64,000 bases of DNA from Tilletia caries (taxonomy: Eukaryota > Basidiomycota > Exobasidiomycetes > Tilletiales > Tilletiaceae): positions 1,240,001 through 1,304,000 of the forward strand of contig JALUTQ010000001.1 of the NCBI GenBank assembly GCA_032718865.1, written 5' to 3'. The translations under genes and the position numbers were made by a program. The notes beneath the pieces are model-generated. The model was not told where the DNA came from, made no database searches, and worked only from the letters and a program-made list of their open reading frames with translations. Shown here in pieces: positions 33,215 to 45,950 of this stretch; position 1 is the stretch's first letter; each line of letters opens with the position of its first letter.

Positions 33215-33985
33215 TCACGTAACCTGTTGAAGTTCATGGTCCATGGACACGGTGGAAGAGCTGATTGAGTGTGGTTGTGGAGAAAGAGTCCGGCGTATCG
33301 TTTGGCTCTGAAGGGGGAGACGACACCACGGAGGAGACCGTCGATATTGTAGCTGCTTGCCGTGGCTGCTCAGTACGTGTGTCTTCGCCTCTAAATAAGT
33401 AGCCATCAAAGATTGTGAGTAGTCGGTAGTAAGTATGGCTTTGCCAACGCAGGAATTGAGTGCAAGCTCACCTCGTTTCGCCGGACCTTGTATCGGCGCC
33501 AGTAAGGGAGCAGGTCAACGATGTCTGGTGGGAAGACTGTGTCGGGATGCTCGATGGAGAGTCGGCGAAGGTTGGGGACGGAGGTTATGCAGATAGAAGG
33601 AAATTGCATAATGGAAGCTGTCATACTGCCGTAGTCCGCATGGTACCTGCTGGTCAGAACGATCTCGCGGAGATCTTCGAAAGGCACCCCGTCCGGGACT
33701 ACTTGCGACGTTCGAACCGAAGCTGCGGATGAAAATATGAAATAGAGGAAAATTCAGAGATGTGATAAGTGATAACGCAGGATGCCTATTCCTTGAAGAC
33801 TACTTACGATGCGACCAAAACTGGAGATATCGTACGTAAAGGCATTGGCTAAAGATAGCCTTCATCAGATGGAAGGTCGACGCCACGGAGTCGAGTGTCC
33901 ACCGCTCGCTGTTGTCTGGCTCTTGAATGATCAGAATCTGTACAGTCAGAGCATGCTGTCGTTGTCGTAGCAAGGTGTTGTAGAG
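33215..33985 (-). CDS. uncharacterised multi-exon gene, 3' part (F-box/LRR-like style)
   Basis: Minus-strand exons at about 33808-33985 and 33472-33722, and a last one ending at 33215 or nearby, join with sound donors. They encode QLDALYNTLLRQRQHALTVQ, WTLDSVASTFHLMKAIFSQC, PFEDLREIVLTSRYH and SICITSVPNLRRLSIEHPDT. The LxxLRRLSIEHP-like segments resemble the leucine-rich part of basidiomycete F-box proteins, but no F-box was found. The frame of the last exon depends on which acceptor is used. The 5' part could not be traced beyond 34000. This is probably a host gene or remnant next to the Tc1-type element. Confidence 0.4.
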
Positions 33986-35227
33986 AGCGTCAAGCTGCCA
34001 TCATGATCCAGGGATTGGTCAAAAAAGATATAACCGCGTCCCAGAATTGAATCATGCGTCACAGAAATTGCCCGCTGCACAGGCTCTTATCTCTACATTA
34101 CTATAATGGACCTGCTGATTGTGTCCGTACCGTGCATATCCTCATTTCAGTTACAACTGTGCATTACAAGATTACAACGGTCACAGGCTGTGAACTCCTG
34201 AGGACGGATTGGCTATGAACCGTCCGGAGACTGTATAGTGAGACCCCACTGCCGCCAGTCTTCGTCGTTTGTCGACCTGTGAGCTGCAGAAGAATTGTCG
34301 AACGCCGTTGTCTGTCCCGTCCTAGATTTCTCTGCGACCAGTGATAATGCGAGATGGCAGGACGAAGACGAAGTGGACAGGCGGGTTCTTACGAGCAGGG
34401 TCGTGGTGGTGGTTAAGTATTCATCTCTCACACGCTTACACTTGCGTATTGTTACTTATAAAGTTTGCAGGTCCGAGCTCAGAGACCGTGCCATCTTTCT
34501 ACTTTCATTGCGCTGCGTGTTGTTACGAAAAGAGACAGCAGGTTCGAGCGCGAGGTTGAGCACGTTTCTTTTCCTGTACCTTTTATAGGATACAGTTATT
34601 CTCAGGTTTTCACCTAATTTCGTGCTGTGCCCGCATGTCGCAAGTCTCAAATTATTTGACTTTCTCATTCCAGAGGAGCAACCACAAAACTACGGAACTA
34701 CCACAGCTTAAATCTGTTGGGACTGGGGTCTCATGTTTTTTAACTCTCCATCTCACTTCGTAAAATTCCGGATCGTCAATCACCGAGCATATCCTTGCCA
34801 CATATCATGCATTTAAGCTTCCACTGTGCCCGCGGCCAGATGTGTTACATCGTAGAGATGACTACAAGTTGGCGATTGCAACAGCGGTCGACCAATGCGG
34901 TATACATGCATCATCGCATGGTTCACAAATCATGGACGTACGAGCAATCAACGGCTTCTCTTTCTGCTCCCTGGACATATTCCAGTCTTCACAGGTTCAA
35001 ATTTCTGATCAAGGCATCAGCATCCAGAAGTCTATCTGTGCCGTGAATCGTAGTCCGTAGACGAGAGCGACGACTGCTTGATTTCACCCGTGAATCCTTG
35101 CCGAAGGCTGAATGCTCTTTCTTCCATACTCTTTATCCCTCTCCCCTCTTCACAGTCTCCATTCATCAGGCATCTACAGACCAACTTCGCTCCCAATGAA
35201 CAACAATTCTCATTGCCATCATGAACC
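33986..35227. other. no gene assigned
   Basis: Short ORFs only. Part may be the 5' region of the preceding minus-strand gene and part the 5' end of the Helitron. Confidence 0.4.
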
Positions 35228-38200
35228 ATGGTTCGTCCTACGACGCTTCTATCGGCGCGAAGATCTCCTGCTTTGATCTCCCGCCATGAACTCGGCTTAA
35301 TTGACGTACTCTGTCCGAAATGCGGCGCACTAAACTGGACAGCAGAACGGTCCGACGGAAGCGTTGCTTCTCCAGTCTTTGGGTCTTGCTGCTCAAGAGG
35401 CAAGATCGTCTTGCCCAACATCTTTGATGCTCCCGCCCAGGTCCGAGGTCTGTACACAGGAGAAAGAGAGCTCGCAGTGCGTTACCGTCACCACTCTCGA
35501 ATGTACAACAACGCCTTCGCCTTCACATCCCTAGGCGTGCGTCGAGACATGACAGTTGCTGGCCAAATGGGGGTCTACACCTTCAAGATACAAGGCCAGC
35601 TATGTCACAGGATGGGGTCGCTTCTACCGCCTGAAGGTTTATCTCCTGCATTTGCTCAAGTCTACTTTGTGAAAACAGACCCTGGCTCTTCAACCGGAGT
35701 TCGAGTACAACAAGCGAACCAATCTTTGGACGTCGACACAGTTGCGATGTTGGACCAAATTCTTAGTCAGGTCAACCCCTACGCACGTCTTCTACATCAC
35801 GCAAGACCCATTCTCGAGCAACTGACGTCTTCGACCGATGATGTCGCAATCAAACTACTGCAACCTGGACGAGACACCGGCGCCGATCCACGAACGTACA
35901 ACCGTCCCTCCGTTTCGGAAATTGCAGCCCTTATCGTCACTCCCTCCGGGTCCGACTTCGATGTTGCACCAAGGGACATTGTAATTCGATACCGCTCGGG
36001 GGACATACGCCGCGTTTCACACCTGCATGCTGCTTTCCTGCCACTCCGCTTTCCGGTCCTCATACCGTACGGCCATTTCGGTTGGCACGATGCCATTCTG
36101 CTCGGACAATTCCCACGAGAACTGTTTTCTGCAGATCCTGCCGTTGCTGCTGCAGCACTGGAGGATCCAAACGGTGAGTTTGTCCATTGTACTGTGTTCA
36201 GCATTCAAATCTCCCTGCTCACTTTTTCTGGCATGTATGTTCCTTCCAGTTGTTCGGGGACGTGGGCGAGGAGGCTCCGTTCATGTGACACTTGATCAAT
36301 TTCACGCATACCATCTCCATCAGCGGCAACATTTCTCGACACTCTTCTTCTCCAACACGCTCCTTCAAGAGTGGTTGGTCGACGCATGGGTTGTCGTCGA
36401 GCAAAACAGGATCAGCTTTCTCAACTTCAACCAAGATCTACTGCGCAGGGAGGTCTACAGTGGCTTGCAAGACGCCCTTATCAGCGGAGCCGACTTGCAT
36501 GGCATTGGAACCAGAACAATTCTGCCAAGTAGCTTCACAAGCGGACCCCGGTTCTGGCAAGCAAGATATCACGATGCCATGTCCTTGGTGCGCGTATATG
36601 GCAAGCCTGATCTGTTCGTCACAATGACTTGCAACCCGAAGTGGCCAGAGATCACTCGACAACTCAATTTCGGGCAAGTACCTTCGGACCGGCCAGACTT
36701 GGTCACTTGGGTGTTCAATCTCAAGTTGCGATGGCTGCTTCACATGCTGCTGAAGCTTCACGTTCTCGGAGTCACTGTTGCGTACGTCCACTCGGTCGAG
36801 TTTCAGAAGCGAGGGCTCCCTCATGCCCATATTCTTTTAATACACGCGGCCTCGAACAAACTCAAAACACGGGACGATATTGACACGGTCGTGTCCGCTG
36901 AGCTACCGGACCCAGCGCTGGACCCTGAGCTATTCGAAGTAGTTTCGTCTACGATGATTCACGGACCTTGCACTCCCGAGCAAGCGTGTATGAACGACCC
37001 TCGCTATCCCGGTCGATGCAGTCGCGGCTATCCGATGCCATTCCGCGAAGTCACCTGCATGGATAGCGACGGCTATCCAGACTATCGTCGACGAGACCAG
37101 GGCATCGTGGTGGAGCGTCGGGGAAGACGCAATTCGGTCTGGAATGCGGACAATACTTGGGTGGTCCCGTACAATCCTTTCCTGAGCAAGACATTTGCCT
37201 GCCATTTGAATGTCGAAGTTTGCTCCTCGATGGCCGCTGTGAAGTACCTCTACAAGTACGTCTTCAAAGGCCCGGACCATATCTCCATGCAAGCCGGTTC
37301 AGTTTCGGACAGCGAGATTGACAACTATCTCAATGCTCGCTACGTGTCCCTTGCGAAGGTGAGTGTGCTTCCTGATCACGAACCAAATAATGCTTGAAGT
37401 AGGATTGCGTTCTGATTTCAATCCGTTTGTACCATCGGGCTTCGATTCCTTCATCATAGCCATGTATCGAATGCTAACGCTACCGCTCCAGGGCATATCT
37501 CCGTCCGTTAGGACCTTGGACATTCACCTCCCCAATCAACAGTCGGTTACTTTCACCCCTGACGATCGACGTTCGGCACGAAACAGTCTCGCCGAATCCA
37601 ACGATCACTCCAAGTTGCTCGCATTCTTTGACCTATGCAAGCGCCTGCCCGAAGAGACCGCAAGTCTGACCTACGCGAACGTTCCGGACCGATTCGTGTG
37701 GAACGCCAAATTTCACATGTGGGCTCCTCGACAGCGAGGTATGGGACAGGTTGGTCGCATATACTACGTCCCCCACACGGCTCAAGAGAAATACTATCTT
37801 CGACGCCTGTTGCACGAATTCAACTGTCCCAAAAGCTTCGACGACCTTTACAAATTTGAGGAGCGAACATACACCACGTTTCGAGAAGCATGCTCGGCGC
37901 GGGGTTTATTATCGGACGACGCAGAATGGCACCGATGCCTTAACGAGGCCGCACTGTTCCAAACTGGAGCCGCTCTGCGTCACCTGTTCTGCCTCATCAT
38001 TTTCCACAACGACGTTGAAGACATCCCTAGCCTCTACGATGGACACAAATTTGACCTTGCCGATGACTTTGCGTTTCAGCTACGCCGCAGAGGCATTCAA
38101 GATCCCGTTCAAGAACGAGCTCTCTCGTTTTCAAGGCATCTTTTGAACGTTGAGCTCAGCCAGGTCGCCAACGAACGGACGCTTGCCGACTTCGGAACTC

Positions 38201-39077
38201 CTCCACCTGATGACGCCTTTGCTGCCGATACCTCTGCCATCCCGTCTCCAGTTGCTCGAGAACAGCAGTGGAACGCGGAGGAGCAGTCGGCCCTCTCTGT
38301 CCAACGATACGAGCAGATGAACGAGGATCAACGTTCAGTATTTTCGGTGGTTACGGCAGCGGTGAATCTCAACGAACCTGCTCTGTTCTTTCTACAGGGA
38401 TCCGGAGGATACGGCAAGGCGTTTGTGATGAATGCCATCATGGCGCATGTCCGCGGTCGCAATCAGATCGCTATTGCCGTTGCATCCTCGGGCATTGTAT
38501 CTTTGATGCTGGAGGGAGGAAGGACAGCACATTTCCGATTCAAGTTGCCTTTGTAAATGGACAACGCATCATCGTGCTCGATCAAAGCTCAATCGGAATA
38601 CGCTCACCTCTTTCGACGCACGGCTCTCATCGTTTGGGACGAGGCACCGAAGCAAAGTCGGTATGCATTCGAGGCCGTCGACCGTATGCTACAGGATGTT
38701 CGCAAGGACAATCGCCCTTTCGGTGGGTCGTGGGTGCACTGTCCTGTTTTCAGGCGATTGGAAACAGACACTTCCGGTTCAACGCAAGGCATCTGAAGCG
38801 CAGATCATCTCCATCTGCCTACACAAATCATACCTGTGGACTCCCATGACCCAATTGCAGTTGAACATCAACGTATGCCTTCTTCAGTCGACCGCTACCG
38901 ACCAGGCAGCCCAACAAGCATACGCAGACTGGATTCTCAGCGTTGGAACTGGACAAATCAGTACAGACGATGGGAGACTGGAAGTACTTCCTCATCTTCG
39001 AATGTACGCAGAAAACATCGAACCACTGTGCGACTTTGTCTACAACGATTTCAGAACGTCGAACGAGACAAGGGCTG

Positions 39078-39420
39078 TGTTGGCAAGACTAGAAGTGATA
39101 AGTACCTGTGTGAGAATTCTAGAGGACTGGAAGACTAGTGGGGAGCAAAAGGAACGAAGAAGATGTGTGTGGAAGTCTGCATTCCAAAGGAAGAAAGTAA
39201 AGGAAAGCGAGCCGCTATATACATTCGGTGTGCTTGGTTGCTTCGGGGAGGATTAGAAGGATTTGTCGCAATGAGGGAGGAGTGAGAGGGAGCGAGGGAT
39301 GTGCCAGGTCATTGCGTAACGATTTGGAAGGTGTGAAAGGCGAGAAGAGCCGAGAGTGAGAAACGGAAAGAAAGTGAAACGGGTCGGAGCGGAACGGAAT
39401 GGAACAAAGGAAAGTGATCA
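39078..39420. repeat. LTR-like sequence inside the Helitron
   Basis: A 343-bp block begins TGTTGGCAAGAC and ends AAAGTGATCA, so it has TG/CA ends. It contains a CTATATAC TATA-like box and a region similar to the LTR-like insert at 48831-49190 (GTCATTGCGTAACGAT, GGAACGGAATGG). It abuts the gypsy fragment on its right. Confidence 0.5.
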
Positions 39421-40445
39421 TTGTACTACCTGGCCTATTGCCAGCACATCCCCACCGCGGGAAGCTGACCGTCCCTGGTCAGGAATGAGTCGGGACAGCG
39501 CGTCCACGTTGGTGTGCCGAGGGCCGGGTCGGTAAATGAAACGCAGATTGGCCAGATGTGGCAAAATCAGAGCCCGGCAGCGAGTGATGGTCGGGCCGTA
39601 CATGGTCGCGGCGTTGGATCGAAGCATCGTTTCCATGGGCGAGTGGTCGGTGATGATGGTGACCTCTGCGCCTTCCAGCAAGTGAGCAAACTTGTGGAAA
39701 GCCCACGCGAAACAAACGAGTTCCAACTCGGCGGCAACCAACTTGGTCTCGGCCGGGGACGTCAACCGGGACAGGTATGCGATCGGTCGTTCGGTCAACA
39801 GCAACTCCTGCCCGTCTTCCGAGAAGAGTCGCGGCCGCGCCAGCGGACCACGCAGGGCATCTTTGAGTGCAGGGGACATGTCCGGCCGGACCAGACCCAT
39901 CTGGAACTCGCGCAATGTCGACGGCGGCTTTCGAGCACGCGGACGAACCGAAACGCCATTTACGGCCATGGTTGCGGGAGGGAGGTCATCCTCAACCTCA
40001 GAGGCGGAAGAGAGCACGTCTTCGAGCGGTGGAGGGCCGTCTTGGTTGTCCGTCGGAGGCGCGAGAGGCAACGCATCGTCACTCGCGACCGAGTCCAACA
40101 CGATGGCCGGGACGATGGGGAGATCGACAGTGGCCGATGACTCCGGAATCGTGGAAGAGGATGGCGACCGGACCGCAGCGTAAGGGTCGACCGCCGTAGG
40201 CATGAAGTCGAACTGTTCGATGTTGAAGATCGGATCGATCTCGAGATCAGAGGGAAGGTCCAGACGAACGCGATGAGGTGACAGAACCTCGATGACGGCA
40301 AATGGCCCAAGCTTCTTGGCGTCCAACTTGTCGGTCAAGGTGCCCGGAACGGGCCGGTCGCGGAGACGAATCCAAGCCTGCATTCCGACCTGGAGATCCG
40401 GAGCAGACGCTCGCTTCGCGTCATATCGGCGCCTCGCCTCCCTCA
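39421..40445 (-). pseudogene. Ty3/gypsy pol fragment with integrase C-terminus before RNase H
   Basis: An open minus-strand frame encodes an integrase C-terminal segment (REARRRYDAKRASAPDLQVG, KLGPFAVIEVLSPHRVRLDL), an acidic linker, and then an RNase H segment (PIAYLSRLTSPAETKLVAAE, EVTIITDHSPMETML, RPGPRHTNVDALSRL). The normal gypsy order is RNase H then integrase, so the domains are transposed relative to expectation. The first RNase H aspartate (TDAS motif) is missing. Reverse transcriptase and the integrase core are absent. It sits in the Helitron helicase in opposite orientation. The N-terminal part of the long ORF beyond 40445 is only antisense Helitron. Confidence 0.75.
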
Positions 40446-40861
40446 AGCCCTCTGGAATACCTCCTTTCAAGCTGAGTTTGAAGTTGGAAGCAGTTGTGAT
40501 GCTCATTCGCAACTTAGATCCGTCCATCGGTCTATGCAACGGAACAAGACTGATCATCACGGGACTATTGCGCAACATTATACGAGCCACAATCATCTCC
40601 GGATCAACCACCCACGTCGGAAGAATGGTCATGAATCCGCGGATCACACACAAGACCATCGGAGGAATGTTTCTCTTCACTTTGGAACGACGCCAGTTTC
40701 CTCTGCGCCTCTGCTTCGCTATCACCATCAACAAGAGTCAAGGACAATCTCTTGGAAGGATCGGTGTCGACGTTCGGACACCATGCTTTTCTCACGGACA
40801 GTTATACGTGGCACTGTCTCGGGCTACCGACGCGAGCCAAGTCCGAGTTTTGCTGCCCTAG

Positions 40862-41316
40862 ACCAACACCCATACGGATAATGTCGTGTGCTCCGCAGCA
40901 TTCCCTCTCGCCACGTAGTGCTTCCGCGATCTAGGCTCATAGTCTGGCTGTTATCTGTGTCTCATGTATGTCACTCCATATATCGATGCTCTATGTCCTC
41001 ACTGAATTCGTCACGCTCGACATGACTCATGAGTAAGCGTAGGGCCCTGAATGATCACGCTTTGTCAACACGCATTGGGTTAGCGCAATTTCGTGAAGAC
41101 CGTATTGCCATGTTATCTGTGTCACTAATCATCGTTGTTTACTTCAGTGAATAGAGCAGAAATTAACGCATCTGTCACTGGCATGTTCTGCAGCCGCATT
41201 GCGTCCCAAACTCCCAAAATTGTACAGATCGCGAAGTCCTGGGCGAGGCAGTTAAATGATATGCAAGGGCACACCGGAATCGTCTTTGGCCATTCAGCAT
41301 CGGCCATCGCATAGCC
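40862..41316. other. 3' flank of Helitron RepHel
   Basis: No gene. The Helitron 3' terminus should lie in or beyond here but no clear hairpin plus CTRR could be assigned. Confidence 0.35.
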
Positions 41317-42514
41317 ATGATCCACAATTCCTACATTGACGGAGAAGCTGTAGAATGTGATTGTCCCCCTTCCGAACTTCAGTGTCCTCATATTCAGGCA
41401 ACGGCAGGGGGTCCACATCAAACGCACACCGAACAGAACTACGAACGCGACGGATTCGTTGTCGACGATAATTTTGTCGACTCGCCAACATCTCCAGTTG
41501 CATCCGAGCCATCCGCCGTTCTGACGGAAGACGAGGAAGCTTCGCAGACCCATACATTGCAAGAGCCGGCCCAAACGACAACTCAAGTACTATCGCTCTT
41601 TCGTTTCCAACCTCGCCGCAGCGTTCGGATACGTCACTTGATGGATGAACAAGAAAAACGACTCAATGATCTGTCAGACCTTAAACAAAAGGCCATTGCT
41701 CTTCGAAAGCACATTGACGATGTTGCCGCCGAATACGAGGCAGACGAAGATGGCTCGGCACAACTACCAGCAAGGCGCACACGACCGTCGGCGCGAAAGA
41801 TCATCAAGTCACAATCTCCCTCATCGTCAACGACCTCATCATCTTCGCTATCGTCTCCGCCGTCTTCTCTCAGTGTATCGCACGCTCCTTTGACAGAGGT
41901 GAGTAGAGTGTTGACCTTTAATATCTGGATTCAGTCTCCACGTTGACAAGGTAGACCGGGTTGTAACTTGCAGTGGAGGGAGGGAAACGTACGCAAGGTG
42001 AGTTGATATTAATTACTGACTACTTCAGAACGTCCGGACAGTATCAAACTTCTGATGATGCATGCTGTTATTTCCCCAGCGGAAAGATGAACACGGCCGT
42101 ATCTGGGCGCGGATGCCCTTCTTCGAGACGTGGGTACCAGCTCGAGAGAAGGAACATCACAGGAGCAAGAATCAAGGAGCTCAGCGACTTTGAGCGTCGT
42201 CCTTTGGTGATGAGAAGCACCCTATCGAGATTGAGGATTCGTCTCAAGAAGAGATCTCCCATCCCCCTGAAGAAAAAAGCATCGCAGCCTCAGAGCGTTC
42301 AAGCAAGTCCAAAGGCTCATCAGCTCCTACCCTTCATCGGCAACGTTGCCAGCCTCCCAAAAAAGCGGTGCCAATGTCTCCCAAGCATCGCAGTACCAAC
42401 ACAACCATACGCAAGGATAAAGGAAAACAGAATGCGATCGAAGTCGAATCACCGTTCACAGCGATGAAGAACAAGAGAATCAAGATTTCACGACCCCATG
42501 GCCCATACATCTGA
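41317..42514 (+). pseudogene. uncharacterised gene just downstream of the Helitron, one in-frame stop
   Basis: Exon 41317-41898 (MIHNSYIDGEAVECDCPPSE, ERDGFVVDDNFVD, then an LMDEQEKRLNDLSDLKQKAI coiled coil) splices to 42080 (RKDEHGRIWARMPFFETWVP). At 42191 a TGA interrupts; the same frame then continues (ASSFGDEKHPIEIEDSSQEE) through a basic Ser/Lys-rich tail to a stop at 42512-42514. The acidic DGFVVDDNFVD type of sequence is often seen in genes carried by large basidiomycete transposons. No known domain was recognised. It could be Helitron cargo or a separate decayed gene. Confidence 0.45.
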
Positions 42515-43395
42515 CTCTCACGCCTCCACGTCGTCCATCGGTATCATGTACAGGTCTCCAATGATCCATGCCTCTCGGTCCTCTCAGAAGACCGTCCTTT
42601 CGACTTCACCACGCAGTACCAACAAATCTCCTGTCGCCTCTCCTACAAAGCCAACGTCCAAGAACATCGCTCAATCCCATACCACAACGAGCCAGTCGTC
42701 TTCGGTGCCATCCATGGCAGTGCCTGCAATCCTATCGTTGGTCGACTACGATAGCGATTAGACCAACCGAAGGTCTGATCCAGCATCGAACCTTCAGTCA
42801 TCTGTGGCTTCAGGTTTCTTCTGTCTAAGAATGTGCTTCAATCGCGATCGATTTCGTCTTGATCCTTGATGACCGAAGAATTTTACGCCTTTTTGTGTCC
42901 TCTCCCGTGTCTTGACCTTCTTCCCAGTTTTCATCAAACTGAAATAATACGGGTCTATCTCTCATCTCAGTAGTCGTAAAGAATTGACAAGATCGTAAGC
43001 CTTGATGAGTGATCGCAAACTCATGCGTGAATCGTGATGTTGATCGTAGGCACCAAGTACACTTCGCAAGCAGTAGAATATGATGATTCGAGTATACAGA
43101 CTGCTGAAGTCCAGCGAAAAAGATGGTTACAAATGGTAATTGAGATCGGACAGCGTTCATCGTGAAGGTCGTTAAGGATCGATGGCGAATGAGATTCAAG
43201 ATTGACGTCGTCACGGAAAGATCTGCGATGCTCGCACACAGGCGCACGGAGGCGATTGAGGTTGAGGATTTGCGGTAGTCGGTAACAAAATCTCGAACGT
43301 AGACGACTGTTGAAGTCCAGACGATAGGCTCGCTTTCGGAGAATCACAACGAAAAGAAGAATCTTAAGGAGCGAGAGTCGGAAGGGTGAGATTCC

Positions 43396-45251
43396 TCACG
43401 CTGCGTGTGAAGCACGAGTCGCGGGACGGGTCGAACGCTTTGTAGGGGATTGATCGATGTCATCGTCAGAAGCAGGACGCTTCTCCATCGCCTTGGGACT
43501 GACGTCCCAGCCAGATGCTGCCGGCACCAAAGTTCCAGTCGTCGACGCTGGAGATGCCAACAGAATCTCGGGGTGCGGGTTGTAGATACTAGACGAGGAC
43601 TGGCTCGGCGTGATAGACGAGATGCTTGAAAGTACCGACTCGGCTTGCGTACTGCCCTGACTTGGCGTATTTGAGGTGATAGATGCCGTGGCTCCGGGTT
43701 GAACGCCTGCCTGCGCGATAGCTTCGAATCCACTAGGGGGAGGGGTTTGCCAGACCTGTAGCCAGTCTTCTCCTCCGGCTGTAACGCTACTGATTGGAAT
43801 GAGCGAGCTCGAAAGGATGGGGTTCGTCGCGCTCTCCAGTGTCACGACGAATCGCGACTCTACGCCGTACTCGACGTGCTCGATGAACCCGCGACCGCTG
43901 CTGAAGAGGCCTACTCCCGGAGACCGAAAACTGATCCATCGTGGACTCGCCTTTTCGGATGATGGTACCATGAATCAAACTGTGACTGTACGAAGTACGT
44001 TTTCCTGTTGATGTTCTCGAATCAGTCAGCCGTAGTGTTCATGGATTATGCAGGGCCCCGGACGCAAGAGAGTAGAGACTCACAATGAGAACGTTCGCAA
44101 CCATCGTAAACTCGCTCGCCTGTGAAGAGATGATACGCCCAGCTGCACGTAGACGCCAAGACTGCTTCAGAATCTGCATTCCTTTGTAGTCGACGTCGGT
44201 AGGGAGACCCGGGCGAATGTGGATTTGATTGTCGCCACATGACAGTAGGATTTGACGATCGTCGACTGCCAACGATCCCGTCACTGTTGCGATGGAATGA
44301 ATCGGAGGTTGCTTCTTGAGGCCGGAGATGTTGAGGTGGAACAAGTGCGAGCAACCATCTTACGTGAGTGTCTTGCTCTGGACTCGGAGCCAGTGGGAAG
44401 GGGCGATTTCGCTTTGGAACAGAGGGAAACGAAACGTCGTTTCACAGAAGCTGTTGACAGGCGTGATCTCGACAGTACCGTCCACGTCTTCTGTGGGGGG
44501 TACGGCAGCCGGTTCGACGTTCGCTTCGCCCTGGAGTGCCGAAATCCAGGCGGAAGCTTGAGGCTGTTGCGGGACTTCTGCGGCAGTGGCTTGGGACGCG
44601 ACGCCGATGTGTACGCTCTCGAGGATGACCGTGATATAAGGTGGGTTCTTGGAGATGGATTGGACCACGCCGCTACCTCCAGCGAATTCTCCGATTGCTG
44701 GAGCACGAGGAATCGGAGAGTTGTTTGAAGAAACAAGTTCCACTGTGAACTTTCCTGCTCCGGTCACCTGCAAGCAAGTTCGCAATGGTTCAGTTAGCAA
44801 TCATGGCTACTGTTTCGTCCATAAAGAAAGGATGTCTACTAACCAGAAAAGTTTGGCCGGTTACTGTGAAAGACGTAGAAGAGGACGATACGACCTTCCC
44901 GAAGACCCGGACTCTCCAGGGTTCATGGCCGAGATGCGACTTGATGTATGATGAATCCTTGGGATCCCCGGGTCGTAGCTCCACTGAGGTTCGTTCTATC
45001 GACATTTCTGCACCCGACGTCGTGAAGGCGAACATTGCTGGACCGACAAGAAGTCCGTTGATGGGAGGTCGACTCTCTACCCAATAGGCAGAGGCCTTAG
45101 CGCGGCTGATCTGTCCGTCCCCAGTTTTGACCAGCGTGCGAATGGAGACATATCCGGAACGACCCCTCGAGTTCGTTATCGGCAAAATTTCGATGACAGG
45201 CAGCTGTAGGAACGACTCACAGTACGTATTGTACTGGGTCGGCTCCGCCAT
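43396..45251 (-). pseudogene. uncharacterised gene with two similar beta-rich modules, decayed
   Basis: The minus strand reads MAEPTQYNTYCESFLQLPVI (44844-45251), then VTGAGKFTVELVSSNNSPIP (44364-44767), a third exon near 44084-44314, and 43396-43971 (MVPSSEKASPRWISFRSPGV and onward). The segments WRVRVFGKVVSSSSTSFTVT and WRLRAAGRIISSQASEFTMV look like two copies of one beta-strand-rich module, reminiscent of an OB-type fold; this is only an impression. One junction does not keep frame and an in-frame TGA lies just before 43971, so the gene looks broken. It is convergent with the 41317 gene and may belong to the same mobile unit. Confidence 0.4.
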
Positions 45252-45950
45252 ATTGATCAAGAAAAAGAGACGGTCGATTGATGAGTGACGACTGACGAGT
45301 AGTGGCCGCTGGCGAGAGCGAAGGGATGGGAGTGTGATTGCGGGACAAACGCAAAGGTGTAGCCTACAAAGAACGTTGCCTTATGAATATTCTTCTTCAG
45401 CACTCAAGTGACCACATCGTCTGAACTCTGAACACAGCTTCGAAAGACGTCCAAGTCTGCTTCTGCAGTGACTCTGTACCTCTCACTCCAACGTCTATGA
45501 GAAGCGAATAGCAGGCGTGAATCTTGATGTATGTAGAAGTGTCAGATGCACCGGGGTGTAGCCTCCAATGATGCGATCGGAAGTGTCTCAGAATTTTCAT
45601 CTCGATGCGGTATGAGTCTAGCCTCCAGCAGTTAGTATTGATCTAATTCGTTGTGTAAAACGCAACAAATTACGAACCCACAAACAAACACTTGGATTGT
45701 GTGAAGACGATTCGTCGAGAAGCGTTCCATGTTCAGATGTTCACAGTCATCCTTCGGCCTTCCGCTTGCAGCCTCGAAGATAAAAGAAGAACCTGAAAAG
45801 TTGACATACCCAGACACCGTCTACCCTTGGATTCGTTCCTACCAGGACCTAGCTGATTTCAACATGAATATTGAATACTATCTTCTTTCAACTCTTTCAC
45901 TTACTCGCTTATCCTTGACCATGCCTTAATAACATGACTGATGATGCATC
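45252..45950. other. no gene seen
   Basis: This is probably the promoter of the preceding minus-strand gene and the 5' flank of the F-box-like ORF. Only short ORFs are present. Confidence 0.4.

Larger units (their letters stand above)
35228..40861 (+). pseudogene. Helitron RepHel protein, interrupted and mutated
   Basis: This rolling-circle transposon protein has a HUH endonuclease and a Pif1-like helicase. Exons 35228-36173, 36250-37358 and 37492 onward join in frame. Rep motifs: LFVTMTCNPKWPEI, the HUH motif in KRGLPHAHILL, and the tyrosine motif KYLYKYVFKG. Helicase motifs: Walker A reads GSGGYGKAFV (canonical GSGGTGKT is changed), Walker B FRRTALIVWDEAPK, FSGDWKQTLP, then at the 3' end PPFKLSLKLEAVVMLIRNLD, ITINKSQGQSLGRI and GQLYVALSRATD. 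Breaks: in-frame TAA at 38554-38556, a frameshift near 38724, and an insertion with loss of helicase sequence between about 39077 and 40445 (gypsy and LTR material). Helitron termini (5' TC, 3' hairpin with CTRR) were not located. Confidence 0.9.

Noticed and set aside
38663..39256. Separate gene in the Helitron helicase region
   Set aside because: It is the helicase continuing in a shifted frame (FSGDWKQTLPVQRKASE).
40446..40734. N-terminal extension of the gypsy ORF
   Set aside because: Antisense of the Helitron helicase 3' end, which matches known helicase motifs on plus.
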